Below, piece by piece: positions 1 through 7,681 of a DNA stretch of 17,238 nt. Numbering within the stretch: position 1 is the first letter of the stretch; each line of letters begins with the position of its first letter. The translations under genes and the position numbers were made by a program. Source of the DNA: an uncultured Bacteroides sp. (GTDB taxonomy: Bacteria > Bacteroidota > Bacteroidia > Bacteroidales > Bacteroidaceae); NCBI GenBank assembly GCA_905203765.1, contig CAJKXC010000052.1:1-17238 (forward strand). The letters run 5' to 3'. Below the pieces are notes generated by a model. That model saw only the letters and a program-made list of their open reading frames with translations. It searched no databases and was not told the DNA's origin.

Positions 1-43
1 AGTTATCCGCGTTTATCCGCTTAGTCCGTGTAGTCCGCGTATC
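1..43. repeat. Short tandem repeat tract (TCCGCG/TCCGTG unit), cut by the window edge
   Basis: The first 43 bases carry four copies of a unit close to ATCCGCGTT, with TCC beginning at 6, 16, 25 and 34, so the period is 8-10 bp. The tract ends right at the stop codon of the OmpA-family gene. The unit resembles the ATCTGYGT unit at 1405-1434 on the other side of that gene (C/T differences), so the two look like members of one repeat family. Only part of this tract is visible; an inverted second arm may lie to the left. It is non-coding, and I see no oligo-T run that would make it an ordinary terminator. Confidence 0.6.
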
Positions 44-1240
44 TTAATTGGCCGACTTCACCAATACCACGCGGTTCAGAATCGGCTGGCCGAACTTATC
101 GACACCACCGTCGGCAGAAATCTTCAGACGGTCGGCGGAGATACCATATTGTTTTACCAATACATTGACTACAGCCTGTGCGCGCTTCAAGCTCAACTCC
201 TGGTTGAAGGCGGGAGTACCGGTTGCAGAGTCGGCATAACCGTTCACGGTGTAAGTAGCATTCGGGAATTCTTTCATCTGATTGGCAAGGTAAGACAAGT
301 TCATTGCTTCACGTGCGGAAACCTCGGCAGAGCCAATCTTGAAGAATACAGTACGCGGTGCAATGTCCGGATCGGGAACGATGACTTCTGTTTCCGAAAC
401 TTCGGCTACCGGTTGATTTTGGGCAGCAACCAATGCATTCTGCAACTGTTGGTTGGCAGCACCCAACTCCGCCAGCTGTGCCTGCATGGCAGCCAGTTCA
501 ACCTGAGAAATCAACTGAGGTATCGGGCGACGGAATCCACGCCCCGGGAAACGGTAAGTCAGACCGACGGTAGCACTCAGCACACCGTCATAGCTATGGT
601 CACCACCGACTTCACCATCGAACTTATCTTCAACACCCATCATGCTCACTTCGAGGTTGATGTCTATCGCATTGGAGATGCGGAAACGGTTGATAATACC
701 ACCGTTGACGGCCATGGCATCGCGGTGAGGATTAGTATAGTTGTGGGTGAAGCCTGCACCTACATAAGGGATGATTTCATAAACGCGGTGTTGGTTGTAT
801 CCGCCGAAGAGAGCATTCAGATTGAACATTACGTCTCCGTGCAGATTCATATAGTCGAAACGCTGTTTGTAGTAACCGTCCTTCATCTGGGTACCTCTGA
901 CGTAAGGAGCACCGACATCATAGGTAAAGCCTCTTGCCTGAAGGCCACTGTATTGTACACGCAATCCCAGTCCGGGAGTAACCCATTTACCAACCGAGAA
1001 GTTCAGCGTCGGACTGATGCGCTTACCAAAACTTCCCGCCTTATCATTATCTCCGAAGGTTGCTTCGGCACCACCGCCGATAGAGAAAAACCAATTGCTC
1101 CAAAATGGATTAGTGATTACCTGATATTTATCCTGAACTTGGATAACACCAACCTCTTCTTCTACAACTTCTGTGCCCTGCTGCGCCATAGCAGCAGAAG
1201 ACAAGCCGGCCACAGCCAGCAACATTAGAATCTTTTTCAT
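44..1240 (-). CDS. OmpA-family outer membrane protein
   Basis: 398 residues. Residues 1-20 form a signal peptide ending in AMAQ. Residues of about 50-235 are rich in alternating aromatic/polar strands and fit an N-terminal outer-membrane beta barrel. A Gln/Ala-rich, coiled-coil-like linker follows (about 243-280), then a C-terminal OmpA-like peptidoglycan-binding domain (about 295-395). In that domain D337 (in NGYADS) and R353 (in LSLKRAQ) sit where OmpA domains contact diaminopimelate. The likely role is to tether the outer membrane to peptidoglycan, perhaps with some pore function. The ATG at 1240 is directly followed by the signal peptide, so the start is firm. The gene is separated from mutL by a 202-bp gap containing a palindromic repeat, so it is probably its own transcription unit. 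The substrate or pore properties cannot be told. Confidence 0.93.
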   Translation of the reverse strand: MKKILMLLAVAGLSSAAMAQQGTEVVEEEVGVIQVQDKYQVITNPFWSNWFFSIGGGAEATFGDNDKAGSFGKRISPTLNFSVGKWVTPGLGLRVQYSGLQARGFTYDVGAPYVRGTQMKDGYYKQRFDYMNLHGDVMFNLNALFGGYNQHRVYEIIPYVGAGFTHNYTNPHRDAMAVNGGIINRFRISNAIDINLEVSMMGVEDKFDGEVGGDHSYDGVLSATVGLTYRFPGRGFRRPIPQLISQVELAAMQAQLAELGAANQQLQNALVAAQNQPVAEVSETEVIVPDPDIAPRTVFFKIGSAEVSAREAMNLSYLANQMKEFPNATYTVNGYADSATGTPAFNQELSLKRAQAVVNVLVKQYGISADRLKISADGGVDKFGQPILNRVVLVKSAN

Positions 1241-1282
1241 ATACTTTAATCGTTAAGTGGTTAAATTAAATTCGTTATCATT

Positions 1283-1315
1283 CAAACTGAATAATTAACA
1301 CCGATAAAAGTAAAA
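1283..1315 (-). promoter_or_regulatory. Weak candidate promoter for the OmpA-family gene
   Basis: On the minus strand, TCAGTTTG (1283-1290) is one mismatch from the Bacteroides -7 element TAnnTTTG. A TTTT (1312-1315) lies 21 bp upstream, where TTTG would be expected for the -33 element. It lies about 43 bp before the start codon in an AT-rich leader. Both boxes are imperfect, so this is a guess based on position. Confidence 0.25.
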
Positions 1316-1361
1316 GGTTCAAAAAAGGAGAAAAAGATAAGAAAGAGAAAGGGAGATTTAG

Positions 1362-1434
1362 TTCACCACAGAGGGACACAGAGTCTCACGGAGTTTTAAA
1401 GTAATCTGCGTGAATCTGTGTAATCTGTGGTGAA
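1362..1434. repeat. Palindromic short-period repeat element between mutL and the OmpA-family gene
   Basis: A 73-bp imperfect palindrome starts 9 bp after the mutL stop codon. The left arm has CACAGAG at 1367-1373 and 1377-1383 and CACGGAG at 1387-1393, exactly 10 bp apart. The right arm has ATCTGYGT-like units with TCT at 1405, 1415 and 1424. The arms pair in three blocks: TTCACCACAGA (1362-1372) with TCTGTGGTGAA (1424-1434), ACACAGA (1376-1382) with TCTGTGT (1415-1421), and TCACG (1386-1390) with CGTGA (1409-1413). A transcript from either strand could fold it. It may end or protect the mutL transcript, although no oligo-T run follows directly. Confidence 0.75.
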
Positions 1435-1442
1435 ACCAATAA

Positions 1443-3299
1443 TTATTTGAACAGCTTCTCTATCTCCTCTTCCTTAATCGTCGCCAACACCGTCCGGCCG
1501 TCCGGCGTATAGTTGGGAGAAGGACAGGCAAACAAGCTGTCTACAAGATTTGACATTTCTTCGTTGCTCAGCACTTGACCGTAGACGATGGCGGCAGCAC
1601 GGGCAAGGGTAGAAGCAAGGATGGTTTGCACTTCTTCTTTCACATCGTTGCCTTTCTCCATGGCAGTATGCACCATATTGCGGATCAAGTCAACCGGGTT
1701 CAGCCCCTCTATACCCGAAGGTATCCCATTGATGGCATAACTGCCCCCGCCCAACGGGCTGAGATCGAAACCGACTGCCGACAAATCGTCTTGAAGGCTC
1801 TCCAACACAGCAGCTTCCGAAGCCGGCAACTGAATGATTTCGGGGAATAGAACACCTTGCGACACACCCTGCTTCTGACTGATCTGACTCATATAGCGGT
1901 CGAACAAAACGCGTACGTGCGCCCGATGCTGGTCTATCAGCATCAGACCGGATTTCACGGAAGTCAGGATAAAGCGCCCTTTGAACTGAAGATGCTGGGC
2001 ACCTTTCTCAATAGTCGCTTCGCTACCGTAAAGAGGCGAGGACGAAGCAACGGGCATATCTTCGGCAAAAGGCGTCTCTTCCATCGGCTCATTCATCCGG
2101 CTGGCTTTCTCCAAACCGGAATAAAGTCCTTCCCACTCCACCTTCGGACGGGAATAACTGCCACTTCCCCCGTAAGAAGAAGCGGAAGATGTTTTGAACG
2201 GATTGAAGTCCGTATCATAATGCACCTTCGGGGGCTCTATCGGACGGCTCTGCTCAAAGGCAGGAATATCCGGCATATCTTCCGTATCGAAATCTATCGT
2301 AGGAATGGCGCTGAACTTACCAAGCGATTCCTTGACCGCAGCCGACAGTATCTGCCAGATGGCCTGCTCGTTCTCGAACTTAATCTCGGTCTTGGTAGGA
2401 TGAATGTTCACATCGATATTGGCAGGGTCTACCTCAAAATAAATGAAGTAAGAGATTTGCTCGCCGACGGGAATCAGTTGCTCGTAAGCGTCCATCACTG
2501 CCTTATGGAAATAGGGATGACGCATATAGCGTCCGTTTACGAAGAAGTATTGATGGACACCCTTTTTGCGTGCAGTTTCCGGTTTGGCTACAAAGCCGGA
2601 TATCTTAATCATAGTGGTATCCACATCTACCGACAGCAACTGCTGGTTCAGCTTCTTGCCGAATACAGCCATGATGCGCTGACGCAACGGCATAGCGGGA
2701 AGGTTGAACAATTCCGTATCGTTGCTATACAAATAGAAAGCAACATCGGGATGCACCAGCGCAATACGCTCGAACTCCGTGAGGATATTGCTCAACTCCG
2801 TAGAGTTTGCCTTCAGGAACTTGCGACGGGCAGGGATATTGAAGAACAGGTTCTTGACAGAGAAATTACTTCCTTTCGGACAGGAAACAGCTTCCTGGCT
2901 CTCCACCTTGGAACCTGCAATCACCAGCCTTGTACCCAGTTCCTCACCGGCAGGACGGGTTTTCAGTTCTACCTCTGCCACCGCAGCTATAGAGGCCAGG
3001 GCTTCACCACGGAAACCCATGGTGCGCAGGGCAAACAAATCGGCAGCCTCGCGTATCTTGGATGTGGCATGACGCTCGAAAGAGAGGCGCGCATCCGTTT
3101 CAGTCATGCCCTTTCCGTCGTCTATCACCTGAATGCAGGTCTTGCCCGCATCGGTCACCAATACATGTATTTCTTGTGCTTCGGCATCAATCGCATTTTC
3201 CACCAATTCTTTTATAACAGATGCCGGGCGCTGTATCACCTCTCCGGCAGCAATCTGATTGGCAACCGAATCGGGCAGCAAATGAATGATATCGCTCAT
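1443..3299 (-). CDS. mutL: DNA mismatch repair protein MutL
   Basis: 618 residues, the usual MutL length. The N-terminal GHKL ATPase domain is intact: ELVEN (31-35, with the presumed catalytic E34), DDGKG (60-64), ATSKI (78-82) and GFRGEAL (95-101). A low-complexity linker spans about 350-430, followed by the C-terminal dimerisation domain. MutL couples mismatch recognition by MutS to strand removal. The endonuclease motif DQHAxxExxxxE is changed here: D456-Q-H-R-A-H-V462-R-V-L-F-D467, so the first Glu is Val and the second is Asp. The late CPHGRP motif reads CPSPNY then DGRT (592-602). MutL may therefore not nick DNA in the usual way. The gene follows a 61-bp gap with a repeat hairpin and is the last gene of the envelope cluster; co-transcription is likely but not shown. 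Confidence 0.97.
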   Translation of the reverse strand: MSDIIHLLPDSVANQIAAGEVIQRPASVIKELVENAIDAEAQEIHVLVTDAGKTCIQVIDDGKGMTETDARLSFERHATSKIREAADLFALRTMGFRGEALASIAAVAEVELKTRPAGEELGTRLVIAGSKVESQEAVSCPKGSNFSVKNLFFNIPARRKFLKANSTELSNILTEFERIALVHPDVAFYLYSNDTELFNLPAMPLRQRIMAVFGKKLNQQLLSVDVDTTMIKISGFVAKPETARKKGVHQYFFVNGRYMRHPYFHKAVMDAYEQLIPVGEQISYFIYFEVDPANIDVNIHPTKTEIKFENEQAIWQILSAAVKESLGKFSAIPTIDFDTEDMPDIPAFEQSRPIEPPKVHYDTDFNPFKTSSASSYGGSGSYSRPKVEWEGLYSGLEKASRMNEPMEETPFAEDMPVASSSPLYGSEATIEKGAQHLQFKGRFILTSVKSGLMLIDQHRAHVRVLFDRYMSQISQKQGVSQGVLFPEIIQLPASEAAVLESLQDDLSAVGFDLSPLGGGSYAINGIPSGIEGLNPVDLIRNMVHTAMEKGNDVKEEVQTILASTLARAAAIVYGQVLSNEEMSNLVDSLFACPSPNYTPDGRTVLATIKEEEIEKLFK

Positions 3300-3303
3300 T
3301 ATA

Positions 3304-3359
3304 ATTAAAGATTAAGAATGAAAAATGAAAAACGCTTCTTTTTCATTTTCTACTTTTCA
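3304..3359. repeat. 7-bp-period inverted repeat (ATGAAAA/TTTTCAT) upstream of mutL
   Basis: The left arm reads ATTAAAG, ATTAAGA, ATGAAAA, ATGAAAA from 3304 in steps of 7 bp. The right arm reads TTTTTCA, TTTTCTA, CTTTTCA from 3339, also in steps of 7. AAAATGAAAAA (3322-3332) and TTTTTCATTTT (3339-3349) are a perfect 11-bp inverted repeat with a 6-nt loop. The tract fills nearly the whole gap between the small membrane protein's stop and the mutL start, so the hairpin would lie in the mutL leader and could affect mRNA stability or translation. Confidence 0.7.
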
Positions 3360-3360
3360 T

Positions 3361-3651
3361 TTAAAGAATTCCGTTGGTAATAGCATACCACAAATAGAGT
3401 AACACGGCAATTACAGCCAGGATGATTCCCAAATGCATCGGTTTACGTCCGCTCTCTTTGCGGCGTTTCAGATGGGTAGTTCCCTCGATAAACTTTCCAC
3501 GGATATCTTCGGGCGAGAATTCCTTCTCGGGCAGCATGCCCAAGTCACGTTTGGCGTTTTCTTCCATCTTCGCCAACTTTTCCTTTCGCTCATCCACATA
3601 GATGTAACGATGATTAAAGCCGCGGGGCTTCCGCATTGTAAACATTCCCAT
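3361..3651 (-). CDS. Small single-pass membrane protein of unknown function
   Basis: 96 residues that I do not recognise. Residues 1-70 are strongly charged (many K, R, E) and soluble-looking. Residues 73-92 form one hydrophobic segment (LGIILAVIAVLLYLWYAI) followed by a five-residue tail, so this is probably a tail-anchored inner-membrane protein with its basic domain in the cytoplasm. ATGs at residues 1, 3 and 6 are all possible starts (3651, 3645, 3636) and no Shine-Dalgarno sequence decides between them. The first ATG is only 4 bp after the stop of the OstA-like gene, which suggests translational coupling and a link to the envelope cluster. That link is inference from position only. Confidence 0.8.
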   Translation of the reverse strand: MGMFTMRKPRGFNHRYIYVDERKEKLAKMEENAKRDLGMLPEKEFSPEDIRGKFIEGTTHLKRRKESGRKPMHLGIILAVIAVLLYLWYAITNGIL

Positions 3652-3655
3652 AGCG

Positions 3656-5371
3656 CTACTTATTATTTCGTTGAATATGCATGTTCCTTGGCGAAGTTAC
3701 AGGTTTTCGGTCACTTTTTTGCAACACTTCCCCTGCTTTTTTGCCTCGCCACTCAAAGATATCGTCCTTATTGCGCGGACGGATATAGTCGAACCAGACA
3801 AAAGAAGGCAGCTTACTCTTATCAGGCGGAATCTGGGTCAGAGGATAAGCCGTGCCGGTGGTTTTGCCAATAAAGACTCCGCGCTCCATCTTTCTCTCCT
3901 TCAGATACATCTTTAGAAGTCCCCCTTCGGAGTAGTTCATCATAATCAGCGAACTGTCCTTCTCTTCCACCGGATAATAGATGACCAGTACATTACCGTT
4001 CACTTCCACCAGTCGCATATCGCCGTCTATGAAGAATGCTTTCATCTCCTTGCCGGATACCTGGTTATAATGGATGCTGTCCTTTCTCTCGACAGTCAAA
4101 GCCTGGTTGATGATATGCGCCCAGTCGATGGTACTGTCGTTCATATAAATTTTAATTTCTTCGCCCAGTAACTGCTGCTCCCCATGCCACAGGATAGGGT
4201 CGGTGTACATCGTCATGCAAGAGTCCTTGGAGTTATATACCAATGAATCGCATACCGCCTGCACATCCGTACGATAGGCACGCACCTTATGATAGGCACG
4301 CATCTCGCGGTACATGGAGTCGGTGTTAAGATTATAGGTAATCAACCGCAGGGTATCGCCGTGCATGAACAGACTGTCGCCCTGTGAGTAGTCAATGGCT
4401 ACGGCACGCTCGGTGGCCACGGCACTTCCGCTGAGTTCATTGTAGAAACAGTAATCGCCGGTAAGCATATTCCTATTGACCGTATCGTTCATCTGCACGT
4501 TGTCAAAAGCCTCTCCATATCCCAGATTACGGTCGTAAAAAAGGCTGTCACCGGTGAGTTTCTTGCCGTCATTGGTCAGCACAGAACGGTCGAGCAGTTC
4601 CGCCTGCCCGGTGTTGGTATTGTATATACCGCGCTCGGAGTAGATGTGGTTCTCGTCGCTCACAATGTCGGACGGTCCCAGGATGGTGGCAATCTTTGTA
4701 TCAGTGCTGTACTTCAGAGTATCGGAAGTAAGCACAAACTTCGGATTGACCAGCTTTACATCATGGTTGAAGACAGCCAGTTTGGTGGCAGGGCTATATT
4801 CTCCCCATTCGGAAGTAAGCACATTCTCTTCATCGGTCAATGTACCGCCGTCAAAGTAGTAACCCAAATCATAAAGACGGTCATAGTTCAGACTATCGGT
4901 GGTGAGCTCCGTATTACGGTTGATCATACGCACGTTTTCGCGCAACATCGCCAGCTGCGACATACCGTCGTAGTACAGATAATCGCCGTAGATGAACAAG
5001 GTATCCCCCTGTTCCATACGTACATTGCCGAATGCTTCGACAGAATTGATCTTCTCGTAAATCAAAGCACTGTCACAGAACATATACATGCTGTCGTGCT
5101 TCATTTTGACAGAACCGATGAGCACCTGCACATCGGGACGCAACTGCTTGTCCGCCTGCGCCTCGTCGGCATACAACAGGTCGACGCGGGTTTTCTTCCG
5201 GCCCAGCGTGTCTGCCTTTTGGGGTTGTACAGCTTCCGTCTTATCCGGTGCACCGGCAGCCTTTTTCTTGTCCTGGGCACTGAGCAGACAGATGCCAAAC
5301 AAGCATAGAATACCTGCCAAGAGGTATCTATGCTTGTTCAGAAAATGAGTTCTTGTATTCTTCTTTTGCAT
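3656..5371 (-). CDS. OstA/LptA-like lipopolysaccharide transport protein
   Basis: 571 residues. The N terminus has a basic stretch, a hydrophobic segment (about 17-31) and a likely cleavage site after LLSAQ, so it is exported. Much of the rest repeats a beta-strand pattern typical of OstA/LptA jelly-roll domains, for example GDTLFIYGDYLYYDG near residue 120, TSDTLKYS near 215 and TGDSLFYDR near 273, each followed by a Val-x-x-x-Asp-like strand. Members of the family form the periplasmic bridge or outer-membrane receptor for LPS. At 571 residues it is much longer than E. coli LptA (about 185) and shorter than LptD. I see no clear C-terminal barrel, so a periplasmic, multi-module LptA-like role fits best. 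It lies 26 bp after the SurA-like gene and 4 bp before the small membrane protein. Confidence 0.85.
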   Translation of the reverse strand: MQKKNTRTHFLNKHRYLLAGILCLFGICLLSAQDKKKAAGAPDKTEAVQPQKADTLGRKKTRVDLLYADEAQADKQLRPDVQVLIGSVKMKHDSMYMFCDSALIYEKINSVEAFGNVRMEQGDTLFIYGDYLYYDGMSQLAMLRENVRMINRNTELTTDSLNYDRLYDLGYYFDGGTLTDEENVLTSEWGEYSPATKLAVFNHDVKLVNPKFVLTSDTLKYSTDTKIATILGPSDIVSDENHIYSERGIYNTNTGQAELLDRSVLTNDGKKLTGDSLFYDRNLGYGEAFDNVQMNDTVNRNMLTGDYCFYNELSGSAVATERAVAIDYSQGDSLFMHGDTLRLITYNLNTDSMYREMRAYHKVRAYRTDVQAVCDSLVYNSKDSCMTMYTDPILWHGEQQLLGEEIKIYMNDSTIDWAHIINQALTVERKDSIHYNQVSGKEMKAFFIDGDMRLVEVNGNVLVIYYPVEEKDSSLIMMNYSEGGLLKMYLKERKMERGVFIGKTTGTAYPLTQIPPDKSKLPSFVWFDYIRPRNKDDIFEWRGKKAGEVLQKSDRKPVTSPRNMHIQRNNK

Positions 5372-5397
5372 ACAAAATCGATGTAAATCCCGCCGGA

Positions 5398-6765
5398 TTA
5401 ATCTTTAATCCAGCCCGGATACTTGAATGTACAGTTATTCTTCCAATTGTCCTTGATACGGACATAGGTATGTTTCTGCTTCTCACGAATCCACTTATCC
5501 AGCACTTCGTCACGACGTTTCTCAAGCACAATTTCTTTCAGGTTCTGATAGTCGTCGGCAATCGTTGCCTTATGACCGGTTATACGGTTCTTCAGCTTCA
5601 CAATCACACATTCTTCCTTTCCGGTCTTTTGCGGAATCATAGTGAATGCTTCGGATATCTCACCCACTTTCATCTTATCTACCACCTTGGCAATCTCGGG
5701 CGGGAGTTCCTGCATCTCAAATTTGGAAGTGTTCGTATTCGGATTGGGCAGCAAACCATGATTATTGCGTGTGTCCTTGTCCTGTGAGAGCACAGAAGCG
5801 GCTTCCTCAAAAGAGAACTTGTTGCTGCGGATGTCGTCGGCAATGGAATCCAGACGGGCACAACCCGCTACCAGCGCCTCTTCCGGCACGTGCGGTTTCA
5901 ACAGGATATGGCGCACCTTGATACGGTCGCCGCGCTTCTCCATCAACTGGATAATATGGAAACCGTATTCGGACTCGACAATCTTGGAAACCTTGTTCGG
6001 GTCTTGCAAGTTGAAGGCAACATTGGCAAAAGCAGGGTCCAGATAACCGCGTCCGGTGAAAGGCATTTCACCACCGTTAATGGCAGTACCACGGTCGTCG
6101 GAGTACAAGCGCGCCAATACAGAGAAAGATTCCCCATTGTTCACACGCTCTGTATATTCACGCAAACGACGCTTTACATCTTCAATCTCTTCCAAGGGGA
6201 TCTTCGGCTGCTGGGTGATGATCTGCACCTCTACCTGGGTAGGGATATAAGGGATACTGTCTTGCGGCAGATCCTTGAAGTAGCGGCGTACTTCGGCAGG
6301 AGTAATCTTGATGTCGCCCACCAGTTTCTGCTGCATCTTCTGCACCTTCAAGCCTTCGCGTGCATTCTCGCGCAGGGTTTCACGAATCTGGCTGGAAGTC
6401 TTGTTGAAGTATTCCTCCATCTTCTCGCGCGAGCCGATGTTGGCGATATACATATTCGTCATGTAGTCCACACGCTGGATGACTTCGGCTTCGGATACCT
6501 CTATACTGTCGAGTGCTGCCTGATGAAGATACAACTTCTGGACGGCTATTTCCTCGGGTATTACGCAATAAGGGTCACGATCAAATTTACGCCCTTCGTA
6601 CAGGGCACTCATGCGCGCTTCCTCTACTTCGGACTTCAATATAGCCTCGTCGCCCACTACCCAAACTACCTCGTCAATCACGTTGTCTTGTCCATAAACG
6701 GTAGAACCGGCTAATAGCGTCAAGGCAAATAAAATTACAAACTTAAAGTTCATACTCATTTTCAT
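5398..6765 (-). CDS. SurA-like peptidyl-prolyl isomerase/chaperone with two parvulin domains
   Basis: 455 residues. A signal peptide spans about 1-25 (ending VYGQ). A SurA N-terminal chaperone region (about 27-170) comes first, then two parvulin (rotamase) domains: about 176-276, with GGEMPF (231-236) and YGFHIIQL (267-274), and about 282-394, opening with VRHILL (284-289). This is the order seen in E. coli SurA, which escorts unfolded outer-membrane proteins through the periplasm. The second domain looks less complete: the usual GG turn is replaced by NNHGLL. ATGs at 6765, 6759 and 6753 are all possible starts; the first is given. It follows the SurA-like lipoprotein gene by 10 bp, so the two are surely in one operon. 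The sequence does not say whether it is the functional equivalent of SurA. Confidence 0.92.
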   Translation of the reverse strand: MKMSMNFKFVILFALTLLAGSTVYGQDNVIDEVVWVVGDEAILKSEVEEARMSALYEGRKFDRDPYCVIPEEIAVQKLYLHQAALDSIEVSEAEVIQRVDYMTNMYIANIGSREKMEEYFNKTSSQIRETLRENAREGLKVQKMQQKLVGDIKITPAEVRRYFKDLPQDSIPYIPTQVEVQIITQQPKIPLEEIEDVKRRLREYTERVNNGESFSVLARLYSDDRGTAINGGEMPFTGRGYLDPAFANVAFNLQDPNKVSKIVESEYGFHIIQLMEKRGDRIKVRHILLKPHVPEEALVAGCARLDSIADDIRSNKFSFEEAASVLSQDKDTRNNHGLLPNPNTNTSKFEMQELPPEIAKVVDKMKVGEISEAFTMIPQKTGKEECVIVKLKNRITGHKATIADDYQNLKEIVLEKRRDEVLDKWIREKQKHTYVRIKDNWKNNCTFKYPGWIKD

Positions 6766-6775
6766 TCTTGGTGTC

Positions 6776-7624
6776 TTATTCTAAATAATATTTAATCTTA
6801 TCTCTTCTTACCGCACGCTGGTACAAGTCGTCTTTTACCTGCTTCATAAATTCCACCTGCTTCACATTCAGCAGCATATCCTTTACCTGGCTGCGGGCAA
6901 ACTCATACGGTTCCTGCTCCCCCACCGGGCGATAATCGCTCACATTCAAGAAGTAGTAGAAAGCCGTATCCTTCAGTTCCACATGGCGGTTCTTGTCAAG
7001 GTACTCTTCTACATTGGGCATTTTCAGCGGCATTGCATCCAGCACTTCCGATACCGGCACCCATTTATCATAGAAGTACTCGTACTTCACGGCATTCTGC
7101 AAACTGTACTTCTCCAGATGCTCCACAGCTTCACGGGTTTCCGTCTTGTACCAACGCCGGACATTAGCCAACTGCGGAGCCGTCAGGGGCACCTTGATGA
7201 ACAAACCTTTCATCAACGGACGTTCCACCTTAAAGAGCGCTTGGTTCTTTTCGTAGTACTCCGTCAATTCTTGTTCTGAAATCTCCTCTGATAGCCGTTG
7301 ATGTATTAAAGCCTGTTGGTAAGTATGCATTATCAATGCCTTGCGATAATTCTCTACAAGTTTATCTATTTCGGCGTTATTGGGGATATTGCTTTGCGCT
7401 TTATCGTACAACAAAACATCTTCCACCCAATTACGGATATAATCTTCTGCAAACAACAAGCTGTCGTCCTTGGACAAACCGGCCGGAAGTACCGATTGCA
7501 AATCTTCCCGGTAAAGGAAATTGCCGTCCAACTCCACTAACGGTGTCCGCCCTTTATGGTCGTGCTGCTCGCTGCACGCCGCACAGAGAAGGAAAATTAA
7601 AAGCCCAAAGCAGGTTGTTCGCAT
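6776..7624 (-). CDS. SurA-like (PpiC-family) lipoprotein, probably without isomerase activity
   Basis: 282 residues from the ATG at 7624. The frame is open further upstream, but only through GTG and TTG codons, and this ATG directly precedes the signal. The N terminus is a lipoprotein signal with a Cys at 17 (LLCAAC). The rest is a helical SurA_N-type chaperone region (about 30-135) plus a C-terminal part. I cannot find the parvulin landmarks there (a GG turn, or a G-H-I-I-like strand), so it probably holds substrates rather than isomerising proline. The residues after the Cys (SEQHDHKG) do not clearly match the surface export signals described for Bacteroidetes lipoproteins, so it likely faces the periplasm. 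Automatic annotation would call it a peptidyl-prolyl isomerase. It sits between two parvulin genes. Confidence 0.85.
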   Translation of the reverse strand: MRTTCFGLLIFLLCAACSEQHDHKGRTPLVELDGNFLYREDLQSVLPAGLSKDDSLLFAEDYIRNWVEDVLLYDKAQSNIPNNAEIDKLVENYRKALIMHTYQQALIHQRLSEEISEQELTEYYEKNQALFKVERPLMKGLFIKVPLTAPQLANVRRWYKTETREAVEHLEKYSLQNAVKYEYFYDKWVPVSEVLDAMPLKMPNVEEYLDKNRHVELKDTAFYYFLNVSDYRPVGEQEPYEFARSQVKDMLLNVKQVEFMKQVKDDLYQRAVRRDKIKYYLE

Positions 7625-7681
7625 CACCAACTGATATTTACTTCGTTTTGAGGTACGAAGATAGTGTTTTAATCGGTTGCA

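Noticed and set aside
1..43. Short repeats as part of a CRISPR array
   Set aside because: Units are about 9 bp with no spacers of 30 bp or so, and no cas genes are present.
1857..3308. A 483-codon plus-strand open frame opposite mutL
   Set aside because: It is antisense to the conserved mutL frame, with no recognisable domain and no start signal of its own.
7641..7660. CTTCGT / ACGAAG hairpin between two PPIase genes as a terminator or attenuator
   Set aside because: It is a six-bp stem without a T-run, easily expected by chance. It also lies inside a likely operon.
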